Assembly: GCA_963210315.1 (NCBI GenBank)
Contig: OY723313.1
Location: 434,001-498,000 of the forward strand
Length of the DNA: 64,000 bases
Direction: 5' to 3'
Source of the DNA: Rhynchopus euleeides
Taxonomy: Eukaryota; Euglenozoa; Diplonemea; Diplonemida; Diplonemidae
Shown: positions 25,997 through 37,600 of the stretch, piece by piece
How the letters are laid out: every line of letters starts with the position of its first letter
Position numbering within the stretch: position 1 is the stretch's first letter
The notes under the pieces: model-generated
The model's input: only the letters and a program-made list of their open reading frames with translations
The model's database searches: none
Told to the model about the DNA's origin: nothing
Made by a program: the position numbers and the translations under genes

Positions 25997-26138
25997 GTAA
26001 ACAGAGATCAGCTTCAGGGATCAAAAGGGAAGGGAGAACGCCAGGCCTGTCGCTAACTTTTCGATTTTGGAGATTTGGTGGGTTGACGCTCCTGTTTTGG
26101 GGGGGGATCAGGGGGGAAAACACTAGGGGTCAATTTTT

Positions 26139-26163
26139 CTCGCGCGCGCTTCGCGCGCGCTCG
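26139..26163. repeat. GC hairpin with CTTC/TTCG loop
   Basis: Alternating CG arms pair around a TTC-containing loop, giving a stem of about 8 bp. Function unknown. Confidence 0.6.
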
Positions 26164-26371
26164 TGTTGTTGCCAAATTTTCCCATCGGTGGACCACTAGG
26201 TGGGCACGGTGTGAGGCGCTGGGTTCCTTCCGTGGTTCCTCTCCCGCTCGCGCCGTCGGGTGCCGGAGGAAACCAAAAAATGGCTTTCGGGACCATGATT
26301 TCGACGCTGCCCCCTGATATGTCACGGCCGTCAAAGCGCAAGGACTTGGTTACTAGACGGGCACGCGAGAT

Positions 26372-26606
26372 GGGGGGTCTGGGGGGCAGGGCCCCCCAGC
26401 CGCCGGAGGCCACGGTAGTGAGCATCTGTTCATTGTGGGCGTACAGATTCTGTGTGAGTTGGCTGCGTCCTCCTGAGGCTACTGGAGTGGGTGGATTCCC
26501 TGACCCGGTGGGAATCGAATGACTTGAGTACGAGACATACGCCACAGGGGGGTCTGGGGGGCGGAGCCCCCCAGCCGCCGGAGGCCACGGTAGTGAGCAT
26601 CTGTTC
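26372..26606. repeat. 60-bp direct repeat, two copies
   Basis: 26372-26431 and 26547-26606 are nearly identical, each beginning GGGGGGTCTGGGGGG, containing a GGGGGC...GCCCCC hairpin and ending GTGAGCATCTGTTC. They are separated by 115 bp of unique sequence. Confidence 0.85.
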
Positions 26607-26626
26607 CTGCAAAACCATACTCTCTT

Positions 26627-26890
26627 CGACATCGACCCAGTGAAAGTGGGTTGACGCTTGGTCGACGCTTGGTGAGCGTCGACCCAGTGTAACCGGGCCA
26701 ACGCTAGGTTAGCGTCGACCCAGTGTAATAAATGGGTTGACGCTTGGTCCAGGCTTGAATGGCAACCCAGTTCCACTAGGTCGACGCTCCAAGCCTCGAC
26801 CAAGCGTCAACCCAGTCCACTGGGTCGACGCTGGGTCGACGCTTTTTTATGGGGGGGGAAACCCAAAATCACTGGGTCGACGGTCGACGC
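26627..26890. repeat. Degenerate array of GTCGACCCAGTG words in both orientations
   Basis: About ten copies of a 12-20-bp motif (GCGTCGACCCAGTG or its complement CACTGGGTCGACGC, with TTGACGCTTGGT variants) are packed in 260 bp. Several adjacent pairs are inverted and can form hairpins. No ORF of substance. Confidence 0.8.
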
Positions 26891-27186
26891 TTAGCGACAT
26901 GCCTGGGAGAACGCAATGCACCATGGGGGGGGGGGTACACTCCTCCGGTATCTTGTCAATCAGGCACCGTGTGCTCAGCTACAGTCCGGCAACAACCAGT
27001 GCAGACATCACTTCCGTGCAGTCGCTGGTCCCAACACTCAGCCACAGAGCTAGGTAGAGTGGCGGGCTGTGCTGTGCTCGGCACGGCACAACACCATGAA
27101 TGTTGTGGGGCACAGCAACGTCGAGGGGTGTGCGGCACAGGGTAAGGGAAAGGGGGAGAGGGTCACGGAAAAGAAGAGTTAGGCCG

Positions 27187-27209
27187 ACGGTGCTCTGGTG
27201 GAGCACCGT
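27187..27209 (-). other. 3' UTR hairpin of polyubiquitin-3
   Basis: Same 9-bp stem and TGGTG loop as after polyubiquitin-2, at the equivalent distance from the stop codon. Confidence 0.6.
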
Positions 27210-27381
27210 GAGGAGAAAAGGCAATGGAAATGGGAAAAGTCAACGGCAATCTAGTGCACAGGGCACAGAGGTGCCAAAAGTGGCACATCCTGCCGTAGGG
27301 CGACGGTGCCACGCACGGTGCAGCACGAGAGACTCCTCCCGGAAAAGGACAAGCACGCATCGCAACGTCCTGCAGGCAGCC

Positions 27382-28201
<820 letters not shown>

Positions 28202-29998
28202 TCAGGATCCTTGAGACGAACCCGCCAGCCGCGCCTCGGCACCCAGACCCTGGGCGGTGCAACCACTACCACCACCACCACCCCTGCCTCGACGCATCCC
28301 ACCTGCACCCCCACGCCCTCCAGCACACGGGTAAGGCATGGCAGCGGCGGAGGAGGTAGAGGAGGAGGCGGTGGCGGTGGCGGTGCCACCACCACCACCA
28401 CCCCGCCCCACAGGCGGCACAGGCGGGCCACCGCCCTGGAGCCTCTGCCGGAGCAGCGCCTCTGTCAGAGGGGCGTTGAGAGCCGCGTCGCATCTCCCTC
28501 GGAATTCAGGGGAGCCTGCCGAATAGATCCGCGCGATGCTGGCGGCGATCCCGGCATAGCATCCGGAGCGGGGTTCCCTGCCGCCGTGCTGCAGAGAGGT
28601 GCCAGCAGGGGTTGGTGGGGCAGGCATCTGCCCCACCTCTTGTGGAGGGCCCATGGCGGCATAGACGCACTCCAGGAGGCAGCTGCGCAGATCGCCAGGC
28701 GATTCCACAACGCTTTGAGGCAGGGCGACAGCCGCGGGGTGCCCGGGAGGCTCAGGAGAAGACGACCCGACCCCCCACCCCACCACCTCCGCGGGAAGCA
28801 CGACTGAGGCACGCAGATCCACCCCGCCGCCACAGTCTGCCCAGAGGCTGCAGCGCCCCACCTGACTAAGAGAGGCTCCCTCAGGGCGAGACGTGACAGT
28901 GCTATGATGTATCTGCCCCGCTTCCCCTTCCCCACTTTCAAAGGGGGTCTGGGGCGGAGGAGGAGGAGGAGGTGGTGGTGGTGGTGTGTCCCGGTGGGGC
29001 TCCAGGGTTGTGGTGGTGGCGGCCGCGGTGTCTCCCCCCCCGTGGGGTCGGAACGCGCCGCAGCCCAGCTCCCGCATCCCCCCGGGGAGGTGTGGGAAGG
29101 GGATGGCGTCGAGAATCTGGGAGACAGCGGACACCCAGCCACTCCAGACCTCCTGGAGGTGCTGGGGGGCGCCGGGACCGGGGGGGAGGAGCAGCGCGTG
29201 CCTCACCCCGCCGATGGGGGAGGTCCCTGCTGCCTCAGACGCAGCATCCACACCTGTCACCCCCACAGGGTTGTGGAGGGTGGCGAGGAGCTGCACCACG
29301 ATCCTCCCCCTGGGGGGGCGTGCTGTTGGGGAATGGGAGGAGGAGGAGGGAGAAGCAGGCGAAGAGGCTGCACCACAACGCTCCACAGCAGAGACGCTCG
29401 CCGCAACCCCGCCCCTCCTGTGGAAGTGGAGTGGGGGTGGCGGCCCCTCCATCCTGTTGGGGAGATGATACTGCGGATCCGCCCCTCCGGAACAGCGCAG
29501 CGACAAGGCGCACCCCAACGCCTCTGCCGCAACCTCTGCGGCGGAGATGCAGCACGACACGGCAGACCCCCCTCCGACGACCCGCCGGTCGGCAGCCCCG
29601 GACACCGAGACAAACGTCTCCCCCGACGCAACGCTGTGAACACACAGCACCACCTCCGGAGCTGCTGGCGGAGAAGAACACCTGCTGTAGTATCCTCCCT
29701 TCAGAGAGCTCCGCAAACCCCCTTGAGGTGCAGCGTGAGGCACAGTGTTCTGCACAGCGCCAGGCGTTAGGGTGTCGCTGTGGCGTGGAGGTTCTGAGGC
29801 AGAGGCATCGGAGGAGGAGAGGGTGGAGGTGGAGGTGGGTGTGGTGGCGGAGTGGGGCTTAGGGGTGGTAGGGGGGTGGGCGTGGTGTCGGAGGTGCAGG
29901 GCGTCGCGTGAGATCTGTGCGGCGGAGGCGAGGTCGGAGAGGATGAGACGGCAGGTGGGGTGGCAGGACAGCGCGTCGAGTCGGGCGGGGAGGTCCAT
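28202..29998 (-). CDS. Hypothetical protein, low-complexity, 598 residues
   Basis: An uninterrupted 1.8-kb frame. I chose the Met at 29998 (MDLPARLDALSCHPTCRLI) over one 26 codons upstream because the leader is not protein-like. The chain alternates ordered stretches with Ser/Pro/Gly/Ala-rich linkers. Ordered stretches are at about 5-45, 115-190, 255-330 (VVQLLATLHNPVGVTG; WSGWVSAVSQILDAIP) and 450-530 (LRSCLLECVYAAM). The linkers include poly-Pro and a Gly-run near the C terminus. There is no signal peptide, membrane span or known motif. I cannot assign a function. The antisense strand also has long ORFs, but they are proline/arginine shadows typical of GC-rich DNA. An intron near the Gly-rich end cannot be excluded. 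Confidence 0.55.
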   Translation of the reverse strand: MDLPARLDALSCHPTCRLILSDLASAAQISRDALHLRHHAHPPTTPKPHSATTPTSTSTLSSSDASASEPPRHSDTLTPGAVQNTVPHAAPQGGLRSSLKGGYYSRCSSPPAAPEVVLCVHSVASGETFVSVSGAADRRVVGGGSAVSCCISAAEVAAEALGCALSLRCSGGADPQYHLPNRMEGPPPPLHFHRRGGVAASVSAVERCGAASSPASPSSSSHSPTARPPRGRIVVQLLATLHNPVGVTGVDAASEAAGTSPIGGVRHALLLPPGPGAPQHLQEVWSGWVSAVSQILDAIPFPHLPGGMRELGCGAFRPHGGGDTAAATTTTLEPHRDTPPPPPPPPPPPQTPFESGEGEAGQIHHSTVTSRPEGASLSQVGRCSLWADCGGGVDLRASVVLPAEVVGWGVGSSSPEPPGHPAAVALPQSVVESPGDLRSCLLECVYAAMGPPQEVGQMPAPPTPAGTSLQHGGREPRSGCYAGIAASIARIYSAGSPEFRGRCDAALNAPLTEALLRQRLQGGGPPVPPVGRGGGGGGTATATASSSTSSAAAMPYPCAGGRGGAGGMRRGRGGGGGSGCTAQGLGAEARLAGSSQGS

Positions 29999-32467
29999 TG
30001 AGGGTGTGGGAGGGGGTGAGTCGGTGTGGGGGGTGTCACGAAGAGACTCGGCGATACGATAAGTGTAATAAAGCAAAAAATGTGTAGTGGAAGGGAAGCA
30101 AAAAAGGAAACGGCGAAAGTTTGTGCGCCAAATCCGGGAGGAAACAGCAACAAGGTCAACTCCGCAGGTCTAATGAGGACGTTGTATATGTTGCCGAAAA
30201 GCGGTGCCAACTATCTTCTTGACACAGACAGGAGACCTGTTGCAGTGAATAACAAAAAGAAAATCCTCAACGAAAGATAGACTTCCTAGAGACGGAACGC
30301 GGAACGAGGAAGGGAGTGCGCGGGAGGCAGCGAAGCGTGTTGAGACTCGGTTGTGTAGGGATGTTGCGAAAGAAAGGGCAAGAGAAGAGGGGCTCCGAAG
30401 GTGCCTGCAGGGTGTCTGGGTGTGGTGAGATGGGGTGTGTCATGAAGGTTGGTGGGGAGACAAGACAAAAGTAGAGGTGTTTGAGGAACACGGGCAGAGG
30501 GGGGTGACCAACAAAAGTAACAAGACATTCACAAGGTGCGGCGCAAGAGGGTGGAAGAACAGCATACGGAGAGAGGCGGACAGACAGACGACGAACACGA
30601 CAAAGGGCAACGGGTGGGTGGAGAGAGTGAGGAGCGGTGACGCAGGGGTAGTCGGGGGAGCGGCATCATCACACAGGATGGTTTTGAGCGTTCAGCATTT
30701 CTGCCTGCCGGTATTTGTTTTGCTTGCCCGGACTCTGTCATATGTTATGGAGTTCATTGAGGGGTGGGGGCCTTATCTGGTTATTTGGTTTGCTTTTCCC
30801 CCCACCCCCTCCCCCTTCCTCAGCCTTGCCCTTCCCCCTTTCCTTTTTCCCCTGCGTGGTCGGTTGCCTGGCTGGCTGTCTTGTTCCCACCCAACATTGT
30901 TCTTCGACTTCCGTGCCAACGGCCGCGTCGGGAGGTCGGTGACAGCTCTTTGCGTTGGGGAGACAGACACCTTCAGTTCAGTTCAGTTCAGCGGAGCCCC
31001 GCTGAAGGCGAACAGGACACAGGGGCGGATGAGAGCGAGAGCGAGGGTGAGAGTGGGGGAGGGGGAAGGGAGGGGAGGGGGGGGAGAGGGGGGCGGGGGG
31101 GCAAGGACGCAGTCACCGGGGGCTGAAATTCCCCGCGGCAGACACACGCCCAGCCTGCTGTGGCGGGAGGGGGAGAGGGAGAGATAAATGAAGAAGGAGC
31201 AATGCGGTACGATACGAGGAGCCGCAGAACACAACCACAAACACCATCAAACACCATCACAGCGATCGATGGATAGAGAAGCGAGAGTAAAAAGGGAAAT
31301 GGAAAAGGAAATGGAGACACAAAGGAGAAATTGTGTTGTTGTTGTTGTCCCGTGTCGCCGCCGCGTGTGCGCGGCTTTGTCATGCATCTGTGTATGGGCC
31401 TGTGCCTTGGCAAATCGGGCAGAGCGCACACAGACGGCGAGAAGGGCACGGAGAGAGAGTTGGGACACTCACACTGCAGATCACAGGAAGCACACAAAGC
31501 GCTGCCCTTGCACGCACGCGTGCAATGTGTGGGCAGCGCTGGGAGGATCAGCGATAAAAGAAGACGCCGAGGAAGAAGGGAAAATAAGAAATAAGAAATA
31601 AAGAAAACGTTGCAGAGGCGCAGGTGCATGTTTGTGCGCACCTGTGCGCAATGTTCAAACAAAAGAACGGGACATCATCATCGTCGGCCCAAAAGAAGCG
31701 CTAAAGAAGCTAAAGAAAAAAAACGGCCTGAAAATGTCGTCACGTCAAAGAAGAGAGGGATGAAGCGTGGCGCAGATCATATTAGGGTGCCCCCCGTATA
31801 TTTCGGTACCAGATACGTGGACAAGGACCAGCATGTGCACTCCCGCCAACACAGGCTGTGGGGACACGACCCATACAGGGTCATCTCGCCCCACACCCGC
31901 CCGACGAGGCTTCCGCACGCATAGCCCCGCCACACACACCAGACCGCAGCACAGGCAGGCACCCAAGTATCCACATCTCTGTTCCCCCCTGCACGCGGGA
32001 GGAAACAGAGATGACCATGTGCGCCGGATAAAGGGGCAGCAGGGGAGGGAAAAGCAAAAGGACCACAGGACCACGTTGTGACCACACACAAATATGCACG
32101 CACACCAGCGGGAAAAAAACACCCGTGGGTTCAGCACAAATCATCAACGAGGGTGATGTTCTTCTCCATAAAAACAGCCGGCAGCTGGGGATGCACCCTC
32201 CCGCCCGTGCATCGTCTCTGGTCCCGCTTCTGTTCCGGCAAAAAAAGAAACCAGACAAATGAATCGCCCAACTGAATCGTGCTAGCTAAACTCCGGAAAG
32301 AAGTGTCTTTTTTCGTTGAACGCAGCCAAATATAAGGCCTAACCTGTTTTGGCGCACGGGTGTGATGACAAAAGGGAAAAGTGCTAGCACGAACATGATG
32401 TTGGTCTTCTGGTTATGTCTGGTTTCTTAGAACACTTAACGTGTATGCAAAAAAAAAAACAGTCACT
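29999..32467. other. Intergenic, 2.5 kb, several hairpins, no supported gene
   Basis: Only short plus- and minus-strand ORFs of low complexity. It holds the nested hairpin 31498-31540, a stem 31973-32013 (CATCTCTGTT/AACAGAGATG) and one copy of a 29-bp repeat at 30662-30690. Confidence 0.45.
31498..31540. repeat. Nested perfect hairpin
   Basis: Outer arms AGCGCTGCCC (31498-31507) and GGGCAGCGCT (31531-31540) enclose inner arms TTGCACGC (31508-31515) and GCGTGCAA (31518-31525). That gives 18 paired bases with a small bulge (TGTGT). Confidence 0.75.
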
Positions 32468-33407
32468 GGTGCCCCTGATTTACCCCTTTTTCACTACGCA
32501 CAAACTACGCAATCTGGGGGGGGGGTCTCGCTTTTTGGTCCCCCCCCCAGTTTTTTTTGGTCCCCCTTTCTGTGTGGCTACTGAGACAGGACTGGAGGCA
32601 CTGCGCTGACCGAGCAAAAAATTATTGCCAGAACTCACTATACACCGTACGAAAGAACGCACGACATGTGGGGCGGGACTCCAGAAACACCTGGGCAAGG
32701 TTGCCCCATGCCCAGAAACACCTGAGAAGGAAGTGAGTTCCAGGAGCCGCGTAGAACACCCTCGAGATTGTGAATGATGATACGATCACAGCCTTCAGGG
32801 CGCTGCGAGGTGCCACCCTGAAGGTGGCCCTTGACATCAAGGAGAGCGTCGGCCGAGGGGTCGACGAAAAGCTGAAGAAGGCGCTACTGGCACTGGATCC
32901 CGCGGGGTATACGGAGGTCACCGCCACACAGGCAACCTCCGCTGACAACGTCCAGGAGACGTTATCCGAGGGGATCACAACGGCACTAGAGATCTGTGTC
33001 ACGGGATCCAGGCGCCCACTCTCCCTCGACGGTCTGGGGATTGTTGTTGGGTATGGTGTCGTTTCCTGCAGCTGCAAAAAAGCGTAGCAACTGTGCTTCC
33101 TTCTTCCTTAATGATGCGTTGATGCTTCCACCCGACGAGCTGAAGCAGGCACCGCGCCAAAGGGCACCCCCAAAGAGACCTGCAAAGACTGCGTCGAAAC
33201 CCGCACCGAAGGCTGCCAGCGCTGCAGCACCTGAAGAACCTGCAGCACCTGAAGCGCCTGCACCCTCACTGACCCCGGAACAGCAAGAACTCCTTGAGTT
33301 TGGGGTCCCGGCATAGAGACAGAGAATGGCTGAGTAAATCAAAAAATGAGACCCCCCCCCCTTTTCACTACGCACAAACTACGCAATATGGGGTCGTCAG
33401 GGGCACC
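32468..33407. mobile_element. 940-bp element with terminal inverted repeats and an inverted core
   Basis: The left end starts GGTGCCCCTGA and continues to a G-run, TCTC and a T-run (32468-32540). The right end, read as the reverse complement, has the same order (33407-33335). Within each end, a 26-bp core (32488-32513 and 33362-33387) sits between the C-run and the G-run, but in direct orientation in the window. So relative to its own inverted repeat, one core is flipped. A small spliced gene lies inside. No target duplication is obvious and no transposase motif is recognised, so the class is unknown. Confidence 0.6.
32755..33316 (+). CDS. Small spliced gene inside the inverted-repeat element, unrecognised
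   Basis: The exon opens after GCGTAG at 32754 (NTLEIVNDDTITAFRALRG) and ends at 33050 (GG|GTATGG). A 37-nt intron ending in GCGTAG leads to a second exon 33088-33316, joined in phase 2 (VVGNCASFFLNDALMLPP). The protein is at least 174 residues. It has a helical first part and an Ala/Pro/Lys-rich second part, ending LTPEQQELLEFGVPA. There is no Met at the 5' end, so an earlier exon in 32580-32750 is likely. If the 37-nt segment is not removed, the frame stops at 33085. No known domain. Confidence 0.45.
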
Positions 33408-34622
33408 AACAGTGGGTTTGTTGTTATTTTGGTGGGATGGGATTCAAGCGATAAATACGAAATGGGGGGGGGGGGGGCGGGGAGAGTGTGGGGGACCCAC
33501 ACTGCAGCAGGCAGGCGGCACAAAGGGCCGCTGCGTGCGCAGCGCTGTGCATGCGTGTGGACGTATGTGCGTACGTGCGTGGTGGTCGCGGCCCGCAACC
33601 ACACAAACTGTGTGTCTGCGGCCTTGTGTGCACCGCACACACGCGCACTCACACGCATGCCAAAGCGCAGCGCGGACAGCTCCATGGCTCCAGCATGCCC
33701 CTGCCTGTAACGCGCGCAGTGCTCGTCCCCAGGGGGAAAAGGTAAAGGTAAAGGTAAAGGAAAAGGTAAAAGGTTCATTCACATAGAAACCAACATTACG
33801 AACCACACAGACAGATGGACGGTGTCTGGGCCCCTGTTTGGTCCCCAGTCGCATCTGCTGAGGGAAAAGACATGCAAAAGACACAAATGTCTTGATCATC
33901 ATCATCATCATTCTCGCGCGATTTCTTTCCACACTGTCGTGATAGCACACCATCACGTGTACGTGTGTGAGGGATCCCCTGGGCTGCCGGGCGCGCACAC
34001 GGCTATTGAATACCGCATACAGCTGCAAAGGCGGACACCCAGGTGATCAACTGGCCACACCAACTCGGATCGTTAGGCGGGCCGTTGCAGGGGGCACACA
34101 CACACCCACAGCGGTGACCCCCGTGCGTACTGCACGGCAGACACATCACTGTGGGGCGCACGGTGCCGCCTCCCCTTTGATCCCTTCTCCTTATTAAAGT
34201 TTTTTTCAGTATCGGTGCCGTGAGGCACGACGTGCAACCCGAACCACAGTCGCAGCAGGGCACTCGGGCGAGGCCCTGCTGGACTCGAGCGGAATGGGCG
34301 GGTGCTGGGGTGGGGTGGGGTGTGGTCAGGTGGTGGCTTTTTTTTGAGTTGCCATTGTTTTCCCACCCGCATATTTCCACGTTCCCCAAGTGGTCGGTGG
34401 TTGGTACTCGGCACGTCATGCCTTCGTACTGCGCACTTCGCACTGAAATGTTGGGATTCGATGGGGGGGTGGGGGGTGGGGGAGAGGGAAAAGGTATTGT
34501 TCATAAAAAAACGGGCCTGTGGTCATAAAGAGAGTTCCACTTGGTTCCATCATTTCAGGGGTTCGTTTTTCCCCCCCAAATTCATTAGCATGTTTTCGTT
34601 GTCCACAACCATCACGAACAGC
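33408..34622. other. Intergenic before the giant secreted protein's 3' end
   Basis: G-runs, (CA)n and a (GGTAAA)n-like run near 33740-33770. No gene seen. Confidence 0.45.
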
Positions 34623-37600
34623 TCACGCATCCACCTTCAGCTGCGGGATCTCTCCACCCCACGACGCACTCAGGCTCTTGCGGAACTCCACCTCCAGCTG
34701 CTGCTTCACAAGCGTGTACTGCAGCTGCGAGTCGAAGGCGACGGTGAAACGGCCACCCGCAACCGTCATGTCCGCCGTGAAGGCGACGGCACCAGACGTG
34801 CGCGTCAGCGGGCTGGTGAAGGTCACAGAGTGCAGGTTCAGCACCTTCTTCAGGACGCCGCCGACCGCCATCGTCAGACGGCCGAAGGCGTCGACAACAC
34901 CGCGCGCAGCGTTGACAACCGCCATCACAGCCCCGAGCGCCGCCTGCTGCGTGTTCACCACCCCGACGGCGACGTCGAGCACGCCGTTCGCCGTGGCGTT
35001 CGCCGCGTCCAGAGCGAGCTCCGCCGTGCGCAGAACCCCCTGTGCGGCCACGTGCTGCGTGTAGCACCCGGGGACCTGCGCGCAGGCCCACAGGTTGCCG
35101 TCCTTGCAACGGCTCTCCTTCTCCCGGCACGATGCCAGCTTCTCCGCTGACGCCGCAAACGCGCGGTCCACGACACCCTGCGGGCCCGCCAGGATCCCCG
35201 CCGCCGTCTGGCGTGCCCCCTCCAGCCCCGCCTCCGCCTCCTCCAGCTTGGCGTACGCCTTCCCGAGCAGGCCGTTTGCGTCGGCGAGCTCGCGGTCAGC
35301 CGCGTCCTTCGCCGCCAGCACGAGCCCCGTCAGTGCGTCCACGATGTTGTCCAGCACCTCCGTCTGCAGGCTCCCGGACAGCGTGCTCGAGAAGTTCGCG
35401 CGCAGCGGGGTCCCGTGTGTCAGCAGCGCCACCTCCACAAACAGACCCGCCGCCCCGAAGTCGTAGTTGAAGGTCCCCGCCGCACCCGCGTCGTTCAGGT
35501 CCAGCTGCAGCGCCACGTTCTGCCCGAGCACCTGGGCACGCCCGTCGAGCACCAGGCGCTGCACCGCATGCGTCAGCACGAGCGAGAACAGAGGACCCGC
35601 CGTCCCGTCCGCGTTCGTGATCTCGATGGCGTCCCACTCCACCTTCCCGGCCTGCAGCTGCGCCACGATCCCGCCGGATGCCGACACGTGCAGCTTCGCC
35701 TGCACCACGCGCACCACAGACCACAGGTTCAGCTCGTCCACCTCGATGTTCACCCCCGCAGGCACCTCCACAGTCACCCCGCCCACCGTGACCGACACCG
35801 CGTTCACCAGGTCCGGGTTGAACCACGTGATGAGGTTGCCCAGCGACACGTCCGCCACCACCTTCCCGACGTGCCCGAGGCAGCCAGTGCACCCGGAAAG
35901 CTCAGACACCACCGCCGGCAGCGAGAGGTTGTGGATCGACCCCTTCATCCCGATGCGCCCGAAGTTGTGCAGGTCCGCCCCGATCTGCAGCGCACCTGTC
36001 GCCCCGCCGACCTGGAACGACGTGTCGAGCGCAAACTGCGTGGCGAACAGCCCCTGCGTGTTGATCGTCAGCCGCACCAGCCCGGGCAGCACCACCTCGA
36101 CCCCGCGCACCCCGAACGGGTTGGCCCACGCCTGCAGGTCCAGCAGCCCCGCAACCGACACCGACGGCACCGGCAGCGCCACGTCCAGCAGCCCGCCGGC
36201 CGACAGGTGCGCGAAACCGGCCGTGCTGAAGTGCACCGACCCGCCCAGCGTCACGTCGAGCGCCGCGTTCAGCCCGATGCGCGGGAAGGCCGCCCCGTGC
36301 TGCAGCTCAAACGCAAGCGCCACGTCGCGCAGCACCACGTCCAGCCCCGGCAGGCGCAGCTCCGCACCCAGCTGTGCGTACAGGTTCACCGCCGCGGCCG
36401 ACGTGATGTGTGCCACCAGCTTCAGACCGCGCGCCGTCACGTTCCCCACCGTCTCCAGCGCCATCTCCGCCCCCGCAAGCTTCGCCTGCAGCGCCGCCGG
36501 CACCAGCCCCTTCGCCGTTGCCAGCAGGTGGCTGTTTGCCCCGACAAATGCGGCGAGCGACAGCCCGCGCGGCAGCACCAGCCCGCCGACCGTCACGTTC
36601 CACGACCGCGCAATCGTGAACTCCAGACCCGCCGGCGCAAGGTGCAGCAGCACGTCGCGCACCACGCCCTCCGGCAGCCCTGCCACGGCGAGCAGCCCGC
36701 CAGACAGCCCCGGCGCGCTGGCGAACGACACCCCAAAGTCCCAGGCGCCCGTGGCCCCGCGCGCCAGCGCCAGCGACACGTCGAAGTCGAGCCCGAACTG
36801 CACGCCCTTCCCGGACAGCTGCAGCCCGCTGTCGAACGACACGTTCAGCGCCACGTCGCGCAGGAGCAGCCCCTTCAGCCCGTTGAACAGCTCCGGCAGC
36901 GCCGCCCCCAGAGACACGTCGAACGGCTGCAGCGACCCCTCCCACGCCGCCACGAACCCCTCGGGCGTCAGCGACAGCTCCCCGCTCAGGTCCAGCAGGT
37001 GCCCCGTCAGCGACACGCTCGGCAGCTCCAGGCCCAGGTCCAGGTCCAGCGCAGGCAGCACCACCTCCAGATCCGCCTGGAACGCCCCCAGGAACGCCCC
37101 GCTGATTGTCAGCTTCTTCACGCCCCCCAGCGACTGCAGTGTCACCGTCGGCAGCTCCAGACGCAGCATCTTCCCGAAGTACGGGATGCGCAGCTCCCCG
37201 GACAGCAGCGGCCCGCTCACCGTCCAGTCCGCGTCCACACCGAACCCGAGACCGCACCCCGCCGTGACGCCGACCTCCAGCTCCAGCGCAGGCAGGTGCG
37301 GGACGTTCTGCACCGCCAGCAGCCCCGACCCGGTGCAGTTCGCCCCGTCCAGCGCAACGTCCAGCGTCACAAAACGGTTCTTGAAGGAAAGCGACGCGTC
37401 GAACGCAGACTCCGCAGCGCTGCTCGTGTTGAAGCTCACCGACGCGCCCAGCACACCGCCCGACAGCGACGCCTCCTTCGCCCCCGTGATCACCCCCGTC
37501 CACGTGCGCGTGCCGAGCGCCGCCGTGTGCCCCGCCGCGGATCTCGATCGCCACCCCGGCCTCAAACCCGAGCGCCCCGGGGCCGGTCCAACTCGCGTCG

